Positions 19,556 through 28,209 of a stretch of 64,000 nucleotides of DNA are shown piece after piece. Source of the DNA: Limnochordales bacterium (lineage in GTDB: Bacteria; Bacillota; Limnochordia; Limnochordales; DUMU01); NCBI GenBank assembly GCA_014896315.1, contig JADBKP010000002.1, positions 62,001 through 126,000 on the forward strand, in the 5' to 3' direction. The notes beneath the pieces were generated by a model, which was not told where the DNA came from, did not search any database, and was given only the letters and a program-made list of their open reading frames with translations. A program made the translations under genes and the position numbers. Within the stretch, counting starts at the first letter, position 1. Each line of letters begins with the position of its first letter.

Positions 19556-19826
19556 CCGCTGACTCGCTCCCCTGGCCTGAGGATGCTCCTCTTTGCGACG
19601 CCTTCGGGGTGGCCGATCTCCAAAAGGCGCTGACCTGCCAGTAAAGACTGACCAGGCTTCCTGCCATCCCTAGCAACAGCCCGACCAACAGAAAAAGGGG
19701 CTCCGTACCAAACCGGCGGTCAAGGTAGTGACCGCCCCACGCTCCGAGTCCCAGGTATATCAGCGTCGATATGACCAAGCTGATGCCGGCGGTGCTATGG
19801 CGCAGGACCGTCAGGTCCGGTACCAT
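19497..19826 (-). CDS. atpZ: AtpZ-type accessory protein of the ATP synthase operon
   Basis: A 109-residue two-helix membrane protein. The pair STLIYLGLGAWGGHYLDRRFG and FLLVGLLLGMAGSLVSLYWQ is the AtpZ (F0F1-ATPase subunit) signature. The tail after residue 75 is hydrophilic. In alkaliphiles AtpZ with AtpI has been linked to Mg2+/Ca2+ transport. The ATG at 19826 is chosen because the likely operon promoter (19879-19907) lies inside the longer frame. A hairpin GGGGCG-loop-CGCCCC (19830-19845) ends four bases before the start and covers the expected ribosome site. Confidence 0.75.
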   Translation of the reverse strand: MVPDLTVLRHSTAGISLVISTLIYLGLGAWGGHYLDRRFGTEPLFLLVGLLLGMAGSLVSLYWQVSAFWRSATPKASQRGASSGQGSESAGENRKEPGTGDQAGGSVDK

Positions 19827-19878
19827 GGCGGGGCGATCGCGCCCCTTCCCTTCTCTGCCTCCTTTGCCGCTGCCGCCT

Positions 19879-19907
19879 ATTATAGGGCAATCTCCCCTCC
19901 CACGCAA
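19879..19907 (-). promoter_or_regulatory. Probable sigma-A promoter of the atp operon
   Basis: Minus strand: TTGCGT at 19902-19907, a 17-base spacer and a perfect TATAAT at 19879-19884. Transcription would start near 19872, about 46 bases before the preferred atpZ start. Confidence 0.6.
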
Positions 19908-19955
19908 ACCTATTGAGCGTGACTATCAAAAGACTCCACTGGTACGAATCACCAG

Positions 19956-20591
19956 TCAGCGCGTCCCGAAGAGACGGTCGCCTGCATCTCCCAGCCCGGG
20001 ACGTATGTAACCATGTTCGTCCAGCCGGTCGTCGATGGCGGCGACGAAGATCTCAACTTCAGGATGGTGCGTTTCCATATTTCTGATTCCTTCAGGTGCG
20101 GCGATCAAGCTCATCACCTTTATGTTTTCCGCACGCCCCCCGCGCTCCTTGATAAAGTTGATGGCCGCTACCATGGAGTTGCCGGTCGCCAGCATCGGAT
20201 CGACGACGATAACGTCCCGTTCGTGGATGTCGGCAGGGAGCTTGCAGTAGTATTCAACTGGCGTCAAAGTGGCGGGATCCCGATAGACCCCGATGTGTCC
20301 CACCTTGGCAGTGGGAATGAGGCTGAGAATGCCTCCTACCATGCCCAACCCCGCCCGCAGGATGGGCACGACAGCTACCTTCTTGCCCGCGATTACCCGG
20401 CAGACGGTTTTCTCCAGAGGTGTCTCGACCTCGATCTCCTCAAGCGGGGTGTTCCTGGTCACCTCATAAGCCATAAGCAGGGATACCTCGTCGAGGAGCT
20501 CGCGAAACTCCTTGGGCCCCGTCTCCTTGTTGCGAAGAATGGCCAATTTGTGCTGAATCAGTGGGTGGTCGATGACATGAACTTTGCCCAT
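19956..20591 (-). CDS. upp: Uracil phosphoribosyltransferase
   Basis: A 211-residue cytoplasmic salvage enzyme making UMP from uracil and PRPP. The PRPP-binding motif [14 protein letters not shown] lies near residue 127, and the uracil-binding C-terminus [17 protein letters not shown] is intact. GAAGGAGG precedes the ATG, which overlaps the rpiB stop as TGATG. Placement between rpiB and the atp operon matches B. subtilis. Confidence 0.98.
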   Translation of the reverse strand: MGKVHVIDHPLIQHKLAILRNKETGPKEFRELLDEVSLLMAYEVTRNTPLEEIEVETPLEKTVCRVIAGKKVAVVPILRAGLGMVGGILSLIPTAKVGHIGVYRDPATLTPVEYYCKLPADIHERDVIVVDPMLATGNSMVAAINFIKERGGRAENIKVMSLIAAPEGIRNMETHHPEVEIFVAAIDDRLDEHGYIRPGLGDAGDRLFGTR

Positions 20592-21106
20592 CAGCAGCCT
20601 CCTTCGACAGGTGGTTCAAGCTTGGACACACGGCGGGCATGGCGCCCGCCGGCAAAGGCCGTGGTAAGAAACTCGCGGACGATATCCTGTGCCGGTCCGG
20701 GGCCTATGACCCTGCTTCCCATTGTCAGGACGTTGGCATCGTTATGCTCCCTCGCCATCCGGGCCGAGTATGTGTCATGGCAGAGCGCTGCCCTGATCCC
20801 CCTCACCTTGTTGGCAGCAATCGCCATGCCAATCCCCGTGCCGCAGATGAGAATCCCACGGTCGAACCTCCCGGACGCCACCGCCCTGGCCACCGCCAGC
20901 CCGATGTCTGGGTAGTCTACCGGCTCCGAGGTTTGGACCCCGAAATCTTCCCATTCCAGGGGGAAGCTCCGGCTCAACTCAGTAAGAAACCGTACCACTT
21001 CCTGCTTCAAAGGGAGTCCGGCATGGTCACAGCCCACCGCAACCCGCAGTGGCCGGCTACCCTGCCCCCGCTCCTGGTCAGGGGATGGTTCTTTGCCCTC
21101 AGCCAC
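20591..21106 (-). CDS. rpiB: Ribose-5-phosphate isomerase B
   Basis: A 171-residue RpiB/LacAB family enzyme interconverting ribose-5-phosphate and ribulose-5-phosphate in the pentose phosphate pathway. Motifs are [42 protein letters not shown] (Cys base) and [15 protein letters not shown]. The N-terminus has about 18 extra polar residues. Its GTG start overlaps the upstream phosphatase stop by 8 bp. Confidence 0.95.
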   Translation of the reverse strand: MAEGKEPSPDQERGQGSRPLRVAVGCDHAGLPLKQEVVRFLTELSRSFPLEWEDFGVQTSEPVDYPDIGLAVARAVASGRFDRGILICGTGIGMAIAANKVRGIRAALCHDTYSARMAREHNDANVLTMGSRVIGPGPAQDIVREFLTTAFAGGRHARRVSKLEPPVEGGC

Positions 21107-21773
21107 TTTCCTTCTTCCCTTTCCCCTCGAGTTCCCGCGTCAGCCGGCTAACAACCTGTTCGAGCGCAGTACGAATCTTGCGGGCGGTCTTCCGGTAAAC
21201 CTCAAGATCGCCGCCAATCGGGTCCTCAATATCGTAGACAGCCAGCTGCGCCTGCAACTCTCGCTTCTCGCGCTCGTCTTCCGACTCATCTCCGCCGCCG
21301 GGCACACCCTGCTCCTCTACCCGGTGCTCCGCTGCCTCGGGCTTTTGCTTTCGCCTTGCCTCCTCTAACTGCTCAAGCAAATGCAACCGCAGCAGGAGCG
21401 GGCCCAGATCCTTTCCTTCAGCATACTCAAGCAGGGCAAACACACGCCCGCTGGCCTGGGGATACTGCCCGAGCAACGCCCGCTTCTGATCCGATGTCAT
21501 GGTCAGGATCAGATCGGCGCGCATCACGTCCGCGGCAGCCAAACGGTGGGCGCGGTGGGAGGCCAGGTCGAGTCCCTCTTCCTTCATCACCTGTACCGCC
21601 TGCGGGGTTGCCGGTGCGCCCTCGAACGCAGCCAGCCCGGCACTGGTCACCTCCACACCGGTCACCCCGCGCTCCTGCAGCAGGTGACGCAAGTAAACTT
21701 CAGCCATGCTACTGCGGCAGGTATTCCCCGTACAGATCAGCAGGATTCGGTATGCCGCGGCGCCCAAGCCCAT
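21099..21773 (-). CDS. Low-molecular-weight phosphatase, YwlE-like protein arginine phosphatase, with large insertion
   Basis: A 224-residue LMW-PTP fold protein. The P-loop CTGNTCRSSMAE has nucleophile C14 and R20; Thr18 matches the threonine that gives B. subtilis YwlE its phosphoarginine specificity. The general acid is D184 in DIEDPIGG. Between the EYAEGKD segment and D184 lie about 55 extra residues, highly charged (residues about 123-178), which makes it far longer than the usual 150. It is coupled to rpiB, as ywlE-ywlF are in Bacillus. Substrate is inferred from the Thr and synteny. Confidence 0.82.
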   Translation of the reverse strand: MGLGAAAYRILLICTGNTCRSSMAEVYLRHLLQERGVTGVEVTSAGLAAFEGAPATPQAVQVMKEEGLDLASHRAHRLAAADVMRADLILTMTSDQKRALLGQYPQASGRVFALLEYAEGKDLGPLLLRLHLLEQLEEARRKQKPEAAEHRVEEQGVPGGGDESEDEREKRELQAQLAVYDIEDPIGGDLEVYRKTARKIRTALEQVVSRLTRELEGKGKKESG

Positions 21774-21887
21774 GCTCCTTTCTCATGGGTTCCCTGAACA
21801 GTCTACCACAGTATTCCTCTCTTCTGCTGCCCAAGATCGCCCGGTTGGGGTATCATAGGTAGTCGTTTTCTGCGGGAGGTGAACGGA

Positions 21888-22478
21888 GTGGACGCGAAAG
21901 GGATCGACCGGAAAAAGATCGAAGACGCGGTACGCCTCATCCTGGAAGCCATCGGGGAAAACCCGGCCCGGGAGGGGTTGCGAGATACCCCCCGCCGCGT
22001 GGCAGAGATGTACAGCGAGGTTTTCGCCGGATTGCACCACGATCCCCGTTCCGAGCTCGAAGTATCCTTCCACGAAGAACATGACGAATTGATCCTGGTC
22101 CGGGATATCCGTTTCTATTCCATGTGTGAACACCACTTGCTGCCTTTCTTCGGCCAGGCTCACGTAGCGTATGTCCCGGCCGACGGGCGTCTGACCGGAT
22201 TGAGCCGGCTCATCCGGGTGGTGGAGACGGTGGCCCGCCGCCCGCAGATGCAGGAACGCATGACAGCTCAAATCGCCGACACTCTCATGCAGGGCTTGCG
22301 ACCGCAGGGCGTCTGTGTGGTGATCGAGGCCGAGCATCTATGCATGAGTATGCGCGGCACCAACAAACCGGGCGCGCTGGCAGTCACGTCGGCCATGCGG
22401 GGTATCTTCCGCACGGATGCCAAGACCCGCGCCGAGGCGTTGGCATTGATCCGCCCTCACCTCCACGCGCCGCTCTGA
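21888..22478 (+). CDS. folE: GTP cyclohydrolase I
   Basis: A 196-residue enzyme converting GTP to dihydroneopterin triphosphate, the first step to folate and queuosine. Zinc ligands are visible in [12 protein letters not shown] (Cys and His) and in the later HLCMSMRG cysteine; [20 protein letters not shown] is the family signature. GTG at 21888 has GGGAGG eight bases upstream; a GTG at 21879 overlaps that site. It is the only plus-strand gene inside the conserved minus-strand atp-to-prfA cluster and converges with tsaC. Confidence 0.96.
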   Translation: MDAKGIDRKKIEDAVRLILEAIGENPAREGLRDTPRRVAEMYSEVFAGLHHDPRSELEVSFHEEHDELILVRDIRFYSMCEHHLLPFFGQAHVAYVPADGRLTGLSRLIRVVETVARRPQMQERMTAQIADTLMQGLRPQGVCVVIEAEHLCMSMRGTNKPGALAVTSAMRGIFRTDAKTRAEALALIRPHLHAPL

Positions 22479-22492
22479 GCAGAAGCCCGCGC

Positions 22493-23665
22493 TCATTCGC
22501 AACGGACGATCTGATAGCCGGCGGCCCGCCTCAGACGATTGGCAACAGCCAGACCGATGCCCGCCGCCGGCACCCCTTCCATAAGAACCACGTCTACTCC
22601 AGCCGCATCTATCCGGCGCAACAGGTCGAAAAGAGCGTGTGCGTACTCCTCGGGCCGGTCCCGCCGCCCGGCGACGCCCAGGTAGGCGGTCCCGGCAGCA
22701 AGCGCCGCCTCCAGCTGAGGAAGGGCTTCCCGGATGGTGCGGGCCGTCTCTTCCGAAACCACCAACCCAATACGGTTTCCCTGGCGCAGGTAATCGCCGG
22801 CATGCCGGGCCAGGCAGTCCGCTACAGCCCCCGCTTCGCCTTCGAAAAGCCAGGCCGGCGCTTTTGGCGCGTAATGGCGGTATTTCATGCCCGGAGAGCG
22901 AACCCGGCCGGCTTCTACCCGTTCCCACACACCCCTATCTACCTCGACCCGGCCGAGCACCTTCTGCAGAGCTTCCAGCGTAACCCCTCCCGGCCGCAGC
23001 AGCACAGGAGGATCGACAGTCATATCCACCACGGTCGACTCCACCCCTATCCGGCAAGGGCCGCCGTCAAGGATCAGGGAGACCCGCCCCGCGAGGTCTT
23101 CGAGAACATGCTCGGCCCGGGTGGGACTGGGGCGGCCGGAGAGGTTGGCGCTGGGGGCGGCAATGGGCCGATCGGCCGCCGCAATCAATTCGCGCGCCAC
23201 CGGGTGGTCCGGCAGGCGAACGCCCACGGTCTCCAGGCCGGCGGTCGCCGCCAGCGATATCTCCGGCCGTTTGGGCAGCACCATGGTAAGAGGCCCCGGC
23301 CAGAACGCGGCGGCCAGCTCCAACGCCGCCGGCGGTATGTGAACGACAACCTGCCGCAAGCGCTCTACCCTGTCTATGTGCACTATGAGCGGATTATCCC
23401 CAGGCCTTCCTTTGGCGCGGAATATCCTCTCCACCGCTTCCGTATTAGTGGCATCTGCCCCCAGCCCGTAAACCGTTTCGGTGGGGAAGGCTACCAGCTC
23501 GCCTCGCCGAAGTTCACGGCCCGCGAGCTGCAAAGCCTCCCGGCGCAACCGGGGCGGAGTCTGGGCATCGACCCGCAGGACGCGGGTCACTCTCGTTGCA
23601 CCCAGATCAACCAGATCAACATGAAGATCGCTGCTCATTCGCCCCGATATACCAGCTTGCCTCAC
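22493..23665 (-). CDS. tsaC: L-threonylcarbamoyladenylate synthase (TsaC/Sua5 type)
   Basis: A 390-residue Sua5-length enzyme for tRNA t6A synthesis, making threonylcarbamoyl-AMP from Thr, bicarbonate and ATP. The YrdC domain shows LVAFPTETVYGLGADA, KGRPGDNPL and APSANLSGRPSPT. The SPGMKYRHYAP linker leads to the C-terminal Sua5 domain. The GTG at 23665 follows the prmC TGA with no gap and has GGGAGAGAG upstream; an ATG at 23638 is the alternative. Confidence 0.95.
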   Translation of the reverse strand: MRQAGISGRMSSDLHVDLVDLGATRVTRVLRVDAQTPPRLRREALQLAGRELRRGELVAFPTETVYGLGADATNTEAVERIFRAKGRPGDNPLIVHIDRVERLRQVVVHIPPAALELAAAFWPGPLTMVLPKRPEISLAATAGLETVGVRLPDHPVARELIAAADRPIAAPSANLSGRPSPTRAEHVLEDLAGRVSLILDGGPCRIGVESTVVDMTVDPPVLLRPGGVTLEALQKVLGRVEVDRGVWERVEAGRVRSPGMKYRHYAPKAPAWLFEGEAGAVADCLARHAGDYLRQGNRIGLVVSEETARTIREALPQLEAALAAGTAYLGVAGRRDRPEEYAHALFDLLRRIDAAGVDVVLMEGVPAAGIGLAVANRLRRAAGYQIVRCE

Positions 23666-24658
23666 TCACGCTCTCTCCCTTGCCGGCCCTGCGGCAGGCC
23701 GCACAAAGCTGACCACGCGCTCGTGCCCTGCCAGGTCAGGGCGCACTCTGAGGAACTGTAGCCCCGCCGCTTCGCCAACCTGGCGCACGCCCGCCGCCTC
23801 CCCCGCACCGATCTCGACCACGACCAGACCGCCAGGTTTGAGAACTGGCACCACCTGCGGGAACATCCGGCGATACGCGGCCAGACCGTCCGGCCCGCCA
23901 TCGAGCGCTAGCGCCGGCTCATAGCGGGTGATCTCTGGCTGCAATCCGGAAAGCTCCCCCGTGGGAATGTAGGGGGGGTTTGATACAACCAGGTCCAGAT
24001 CCGGCAACTTTAGAGGCTGCCCGGTATCAGGATCTCTCAGCCAGTCACCTGCGAGCACCTTCACCTGCTCCGCCAGCCCTAAACGCCGGGCATTCTCAGC
24101 CGTCACCTCGCGAGCCACCGGTGAAAGGTCTATCGCCCAAATCCTGGCTTGCGGGAGGCGGGAGGCCAGCGCCAGGCCGATTGCCCCCGTGCCGGACCCA
24201 ATATCGGCTATCTCCAGCCGGGCTGGTCCGGGCCTGCCCTCCGCAGCTCCCAGTAATCTCAGGGCCTCTTCCACCACTACCTCGGTCTCCGGGCGGGGAA
24301 TCAGCACTCCCGGCCGAACCAGCAGCTCCAGACCGAAGAACTCCTTCTTGCCAATGATTAAGGCGACAGGCACTCGTCGCCCCCGGGCGACGATGCGACG
24401 GCGATACTCATCCACCTCCGCCGACACCAACGGGCGGTCAAACTGCACGTAAAGATCGAGCCGGGTAAGCCCCAAAAGGTCTGCCAGCAAGACCTCGGCG
24501 TCAAGGCGCGGGGTAGCCACACCGCACTGGGACAGGTATTGCGTAGATAGTCTGATTAACTCCAGTACAGTGGGGAGTTTTGCGGTCGCCGCTTTACCCC
24601 CTCCGCGACTCTTTCCGACACTTTCGCCGCCTAGCCCGCTGATCTCCCCGCCGGCCAT
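23666..24658 (-). CDS. prmC: Release factor glutamine methyltransferase
   Basis: A 330-residue SAM-dependent enzyme that methylates the GGQ glutamine of release factors. An N-terminal helical domain is followed by IPRPETE, the SAM loop IADIGSGTGAIGLALA and the catalytic NPPYIPTGE. About 25 extra N-terminal residues are Gly/Lys-rich. It follows prfA, whose product is its substrate. Confidence 0.96.
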   Translation of the reverse strand: MAGGEISGLGGESVGKSRGGGKAATAKLPTVLELIRLSTQYLSQCGVATPRLDAEVLLADLLGLTRLDLYVQFDRPLVSAEVDEYRRRIVARGRRVPVALIIGKKEFFGLELLVRPGVLIPRPETEVVVEEALRLLGAAEGRPGPARLEIADIGSGTGAIGLALASRLPQARIWAIDLSPVAREVTAENARRLGLAEQVKVLAGDWLRDPDTGQPLKLPDLDLVVSNPPYIPTGELSGLQPEITRYEPALALDGGPDGLAAYRRMFPQVVPVLKPGGLVVVEIGAGEAAGVRQVGEAAGLQFLRVRPDLAGHERVVSFVRPAAGPARERA

Positions 24659-24680
24659 AGAACATCCACTCCATCCCGTA

Positions 24681-25799
24681 TCACGCCTGCACCGCCCGCG
24701 GTGACTCGGCCGGCGGCGCCGCCGGCGACGACGTTCCCGAGTTCCTGCTCTGGGCAGCCAGCCGCAATGCCTCGATCATCTCGTCCAGATCGCCATCAAG
24801 GAACTGTTCGAGACGGTAAAGGGTCAAACCAATCCGATGATCTGTCACGCGGCCCTGCGGGAAGTTGTAGGTGCGGATTCTCTCGCTCCGTTCGCCTGTG
24901 CCCACCTGGCTGCGGCGGGCCGCGTCGATCTCAGAACGCTGCTGCTCTCGCGCCCGCTCCAGCAGGCGGGCGCGCAAGACCCGAAGCGCCTTTTCCTTGT
25001 TTTTCAGCTGGGAGCGTTCATCCTGACAGGTAACGACGATCCCGGTCGGTATGTGGGTGATGCGCACCGCCGAATCAGTAGTGTTGACGCTCTGACCCCC
25101 GTGCCCGGTGGACCGGAAGACGTCAATGCGCAGGTCCTCCGGATTGATTGTGACCTCCACCTCTTCCGCTTCTGGCAAGACGGCGACGGTAGCGGTGGAG
25201 GTGTGAATCCGCCCGCTTGCTTCTGTTATCGGCACCCTCTGCACCCGGTGAACCCCGCTCTCATACTTCAGCCGGCTGTAGGCGCCCTTTCCCTCCAGAA
25301 GCAGCACCGCTTCCTTGAAACCACCGAGCTCGGTAGGGCTGGCGTCAACTAGCTCCGCCCGCCATCCCTGCCTTTCTGCGTAACGGGTGTACATGCGAAC
25401 CAGGTCGGCAGCAAACAGGGCCGCCTCCTCGCCCCCCGTTCCGGCCCGTACCTCCAGGAAGACGTTGCGTTCATCGTTGGGATCGCGAGGAGTGAGCAGC
25501 TCTTTGATCTCAGCTTCCAGCCGGGCCAACCTCTGCTCCAGTTGCTCGGCCTCTTCGGCCGCCAGGTCCCGCAGCTCCGCGCTGTTCCTGTCCGTCAACA
25601 GCTGCTTTACGTCCTCAAGCTCTCGCGCGGTCTTCTCATACTCGGCAAACTTTGTAGCCACCGGTTCATACTCGGCAGCCTCTTTGGCCACCGCCCTATA
25701 CCGCTCGGGATCTTGAAAAACCGCCGGATCCGCCATCCGGGCGGTCAACTCCTGGTACTGGTTGGCGATCCTCCGGGCCTGATCCCACCAGGCTTTCAT
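24681..25799 (-). CDS. prfA: Peptide chain release factor 1
   Basis: A 372-residue release factor for UAA and UAG. The GGQ loop is in [21 protein letters not shown], and the preceding PEAEEVEV and [14 protein letters not shown] segments are typical. The ATG at 25799 is preferred over a start at 25829 because the longer form would overlap the upstream gene. The C-terminal tail is Ser/Ala/Pro-rich. Confidence 0.96.
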   Translation of the reverse strand: MKAWWDQARRIANQYQELTARMADPAVFQDPERYRAVAKEAAEYEPVATKFAEYEKTARELEDVKQLLTDRNSAELRDLAAEEAEQLEQRLARLEAEIKELLTPRDPNDERNVFLEVRAGTGGEEAALFAADLVRMYTRYAERQGWRAELVDASPTELGGFKEAVLLLEGKGAYSRLKYESGVHRVQRVPITEASGRIHTSTATVAVLPEAEEVEVTINPEDLRIDVFRSTGHGGQSVNTTDSAVRITHIPTGIVVTCQDERSQLKNKEKALRVLRARLLERAREQQRSEIDAARRSQVGTGERSERIRTYNFPQGRVTDHRIGLTLYRLEQFLDGDLDEMIEALRLAAQSRNSGTSSPAAPPAESPRAVQA

Positions 25800-25815
25800 C
25801 AAGGACCGTCCCCTT

Positions 25816-27468
25816 TCAGACAATGCCAAAGGCCTCGGGAAGCAAGCGCGGATCGAATCCCTCGCGCATGTTGCCCCGGGCTAGTCTTATGCTTTTCTGG
25901 ATCATTCGCACTGCAAAAGGCAGGCTCTCCACCTGGCCGGGACGGAAGCGGAGCAGAGTAGCGAGCGCCAGCCTGAACCGATGCTCTCTGCCCGCCCTCC
26001 GGTAGAAGTCCGCCATCAGAGCCAGCCGACGCCGCCACCGCGCCAGCCCCGGGGTCAGCAGCTCGCGCACAGTCTCAGAGTCTTGCGCACCGGCCAGTAC
26101 GGTCGCGGCTTGTGCCGGCGCCTTCTCCCCTGCCTCTCGCAGGCTGTCAAACCGGTCTATCCAATCGTACACCGCCGGTTCAACCAAAAACCAGTCGTCA
26201 AACTCATGGTAATCCAGGAGCCGTCTGGTGTCGGCCGGCTTCACCTGGCTGATGGCGGTCTCCCTTTCACTGGCCGAAAAGCGGGGGGTGTAGGGACGCG
26301 GGATTTCGGCAGGAAGTCCCAGCACCCTCCACCAGTAATGAAATGAGACAGGCAGAGGTTGTCGTGAACGGCGGTTGTGCCACAACGCATCCCGCACCAG
26401 CGTCAACGCGTATTCTACATCACCCACGAGCACTGCCGTATCCTTCCGCAGCTCCTGGATGAGCCGACGGAAGATGGTTCTCCGGGGTGAGGACGAACCA
26501 AAGCAAAGTACTATGCCCTTCTCGTCATGGATCAGGAGATAGATGGTCTGCCAGGAACGCCGCGGATGAGCCGGGTGGCCATACGCCAGCCATACCGCCC
26601 GGTTGCCCGCGCCGTCCACGGCGCTAACCGCCGCCTCCTCCAGGCGCAACTCTCCCCCGGTTGCTCCCGTCACCAGTTCGGGTCGCACGATCGCTGTCTC
26701 AAGAAGACGGGACTTTCTATCGCCAGCAGCAGAAGCCTGCCGCAGTTTCTCGCCGCACTCCTGGGCGGCCTGTGCTGCCCACTGCCGGACCGGACTCTGC
26801 CTGGGAAGTGTTGCCGTCAGGTAGAGCAGCTCGCGCCAGGCGGCCAGGCCCCCGATGGTAACCAACCCTTCCAGTGCCGCCTGTACCGTTTCCGGATCCT
26901 CCGTGCAACTCAAAGCGGCGAGAAAGGGTACGGCCTGCGCCAGACCTGTTTGTCCAAGATACCGGGCATATGCCGCCTTCCCCTCGGGGGGCAGGCGATC
27001 CATCTCATCGAGTACTTGCTGGGCAATGCTCTGATCGGCAGCGGCAAGCAGGACAAGGCGCTGCAATTCCTTACGAGCCACCCGCCGTACGTCGTGGAAG
27101 ACATCATGCCAGGGGAGACTTTCCATGTCTACTTGGTAAAACTGGAAGACGGGCAGGAGAGCTGCTTTCGTATCATCGGGAACGGAGGGATCAAGCATCA
27201 CTTCGGATAGCGGGTACAAACAGGCCGGGTCGCCCAAGGCTTGCAGCACCTCGGCGATGACCTCGTCAAACACCCCGGGCTGCTTACGCAAGGTCTCGAA
27301 GCAGTACGGGAGAGTGTAGCGGCGTAACCGTATCAATCGGCGTAAAGCCGCCTTCTTCTCCCGTACTCCCCGCCCTCGGTCTGCCAGCAACCGCAGGTTG
27401 TCACTGACCTTTCGCCGGGCAAGGAGCTGGTAATCCACGTTTCCGCTTTCGCTTCCACCTTTCGCCAC
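25816..27468 (-). CDS. Uncharacterised helical-repeat (HEAT-like) protein
   Basis: A 550-residue protein I do not recognise. The first half (about 1-240) is built of Leu/Ala-rich helix pairs with HEAT-like spacing, for example [18 protein letters not shown] and [18 protein letters not shown]. The second half has a mixed domain with [20 protein letters not shown] and [20 protein letters not shown], then more helices. No signal peptide or membrane segment is seen. The stop lies 16 bases before prfA, so it is the first gene of the prfA-prmC-tsaC unit. The GTG start has GGGGAGG upstream. It may be a scaffold; function unknown. Confidence 0.75.
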   Translation of the reverse strand: MAKGGSESGNVDYQLLARRKVSDNLRLLADRGRGVREKKAALRRLIRLRRYTLPYCFETLRKQPGVFDEVIAEVLQALGDPACLYPLSEVMLDPSVPDDTKAALLPVFQFYQVDMESLPWHDVFHDVRRVARKELQRLVLLAAADQSIAQQVLDEMDRLPPEGKAAYARYLGQTGLAQAVPFLAALSCTEDPETVQAALEGLVTIGGLAAWRELLYLTATLPRQSPVRQWAAQAAQECGEKLRQASAAGDRKSRLLETAIVRPELVTGATGGELRLEEAAVSAVDGAGNRAVWLAYGHPAHPRRSWQTIYLLIHDEKGIVLCFGSSSPRRTIFRRLIQELRKDTAVLVGDVEYALTLVRDALWHNRRSRQPLPVSFHYWWRVLGLPAEIPRPYTPRFSASERETAISQVKPADTRRLLDYHEFDDWFLVEPAVYDWIDRFDSLREAGEKAPAQAATVLAGAQDSETVRELLTPGLARWRRRLALMADFYRRAGREHRFRLALATLLRFRPGQVESLPFAVRMIQKSIRLARGNMREGFDPRLLPEAFGIV

Positions 27469-27520
27469 TATGCTGCCTCCCCTCGGATGTGGGTGCCCGC
27501 AGGTGTGAGCATGCCCTCAA

Positions 27521-27548
27521 GAAAGAAAAGAGCCCCAACGGGGGCTCT
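27521..27548 (-). terminator. Intrinsic terminator after the small acidic protein gene
   Basis: An 8-bp stem AGAGCCCC (27529-27536) and GGGGCTCT (27541-27548) surrounds the loop AACG. On the minus strand it is followed by TTTTCTTTC. It separates the 27607-27903 gene from the prfA operon. Confidence 0.75.
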
Positions 27549-27606
27549 CCCTCTTCTATTCTATCCTCCGGCCTAGCCTGGCAAAAGAGGCGCAACAGGA
27601 TACTGC

Positions 27607-27903
27607 CTAAAAGTCGAACTCGTCAGAGTACACGTCTTCCCCCTCCCCTTCCACTCCGGCCTGACGAAAGGCAGCGATCACATCCTCCAAGCGCAAGCGC
27701 GGCTTGTATGTGAGCGCATCCAGCTGGTCTTCGTCGAGAACGATTCCCAGTTCCTCTTGGAGATAGTCCAGGAATTCCCCCCGCTCCTCCGGAGCAAGCT
27801 CGCCGACCTCCCGTGCTGCTGCCGGGCCCAGGTACTCCTGGACAACCCGCTCGATCTCCGCGGTCAGCCCGCCCATGTCCGAGCTGCCCAACCGATCTGG
27901 CAT
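27607..27903 (-). CDS. Small acidic protein with carrier-protein-like helices
   Basis: A 98-residue acidic protein that I cannot assign. The pattern IERVVQEYLG, then FLDYLQEELGIVLDEDQ and LRLEDVIAAFRQAG, resembles helices I, II and III of acyl carrier proteins, but the phosphopantetheine serine of the DSL motif is missing (Pro/Glu there). The last 15 residues are strongly acidic (EGEGEDVYSDEFDF). The ATG has GGGGGCGG upstream. It stands alone, ending at the terminator at 27521-27548. It could also be an unrelated small helical protein. Confidence 0.65.
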   Translation of the reverse strand: MPDRLGSSDMGGLTAEIERVVQEYLGPAAAREVGELAPEERGEFLDYLQEELGIVLDEDQLDALTYKPRLRLEDVIAAFRQAGVEGEGEDVYSDEFDF

Positions 27904-28209
27904 GGCACCTGTCCGCCCCCTTTCTCGCCCGTTTCACAGCCCGTCAACCCGGCCGACATGCTCACCCGGGCTGACGACCAGTCGCCTGCCCGATATATTG
28001 CTCCTGCGAACATACTTGTATGCCCCCCGAGGAGAACCAGCACGAAGGCCAGACCGGTGGTAGGTGGCAGCAGGGATGGCGGAAAACAGCAGGACGAAAG
28101 AAGAGTATGGGACAATAGTATTAGCATTAGCAACCGGCGAAGCGGGCCGCGCGTCAGTACCAGAGCGAGCGGGGAGTGGCAAGTGAGAAAATGGGTGGGT
28201 GACTACTGA
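27904..28209. promoter_or_regulatory. Divergent intergenic region ahead of the small acidic protein and dinB
   Basis: No gene is supported here. The palindrome CATAC-TT-GTATG lies at 28011-28022, next to TATATT at 28003-28008. It does not match the CGAAC-N4-GTTCG SOS box expected of LexA in Bacillota. An 89-codon frame on the minus strand at 27864-28133 has no ribosome site and was not accepted. Confidence 0.3.

Noticed and set aside
28011..28022. LexA (SOS) box before dinB
   Set aside because: CATACTTGTATG is palindromic but does not fit CGAAC-N4-GTTCG.
27864..28133. 89-codon minus-strand frame with a hydrophobic N-terminus
   Set aside because: No ribosome site, overlaps the start of the small acidic protein, no conserved pattern.
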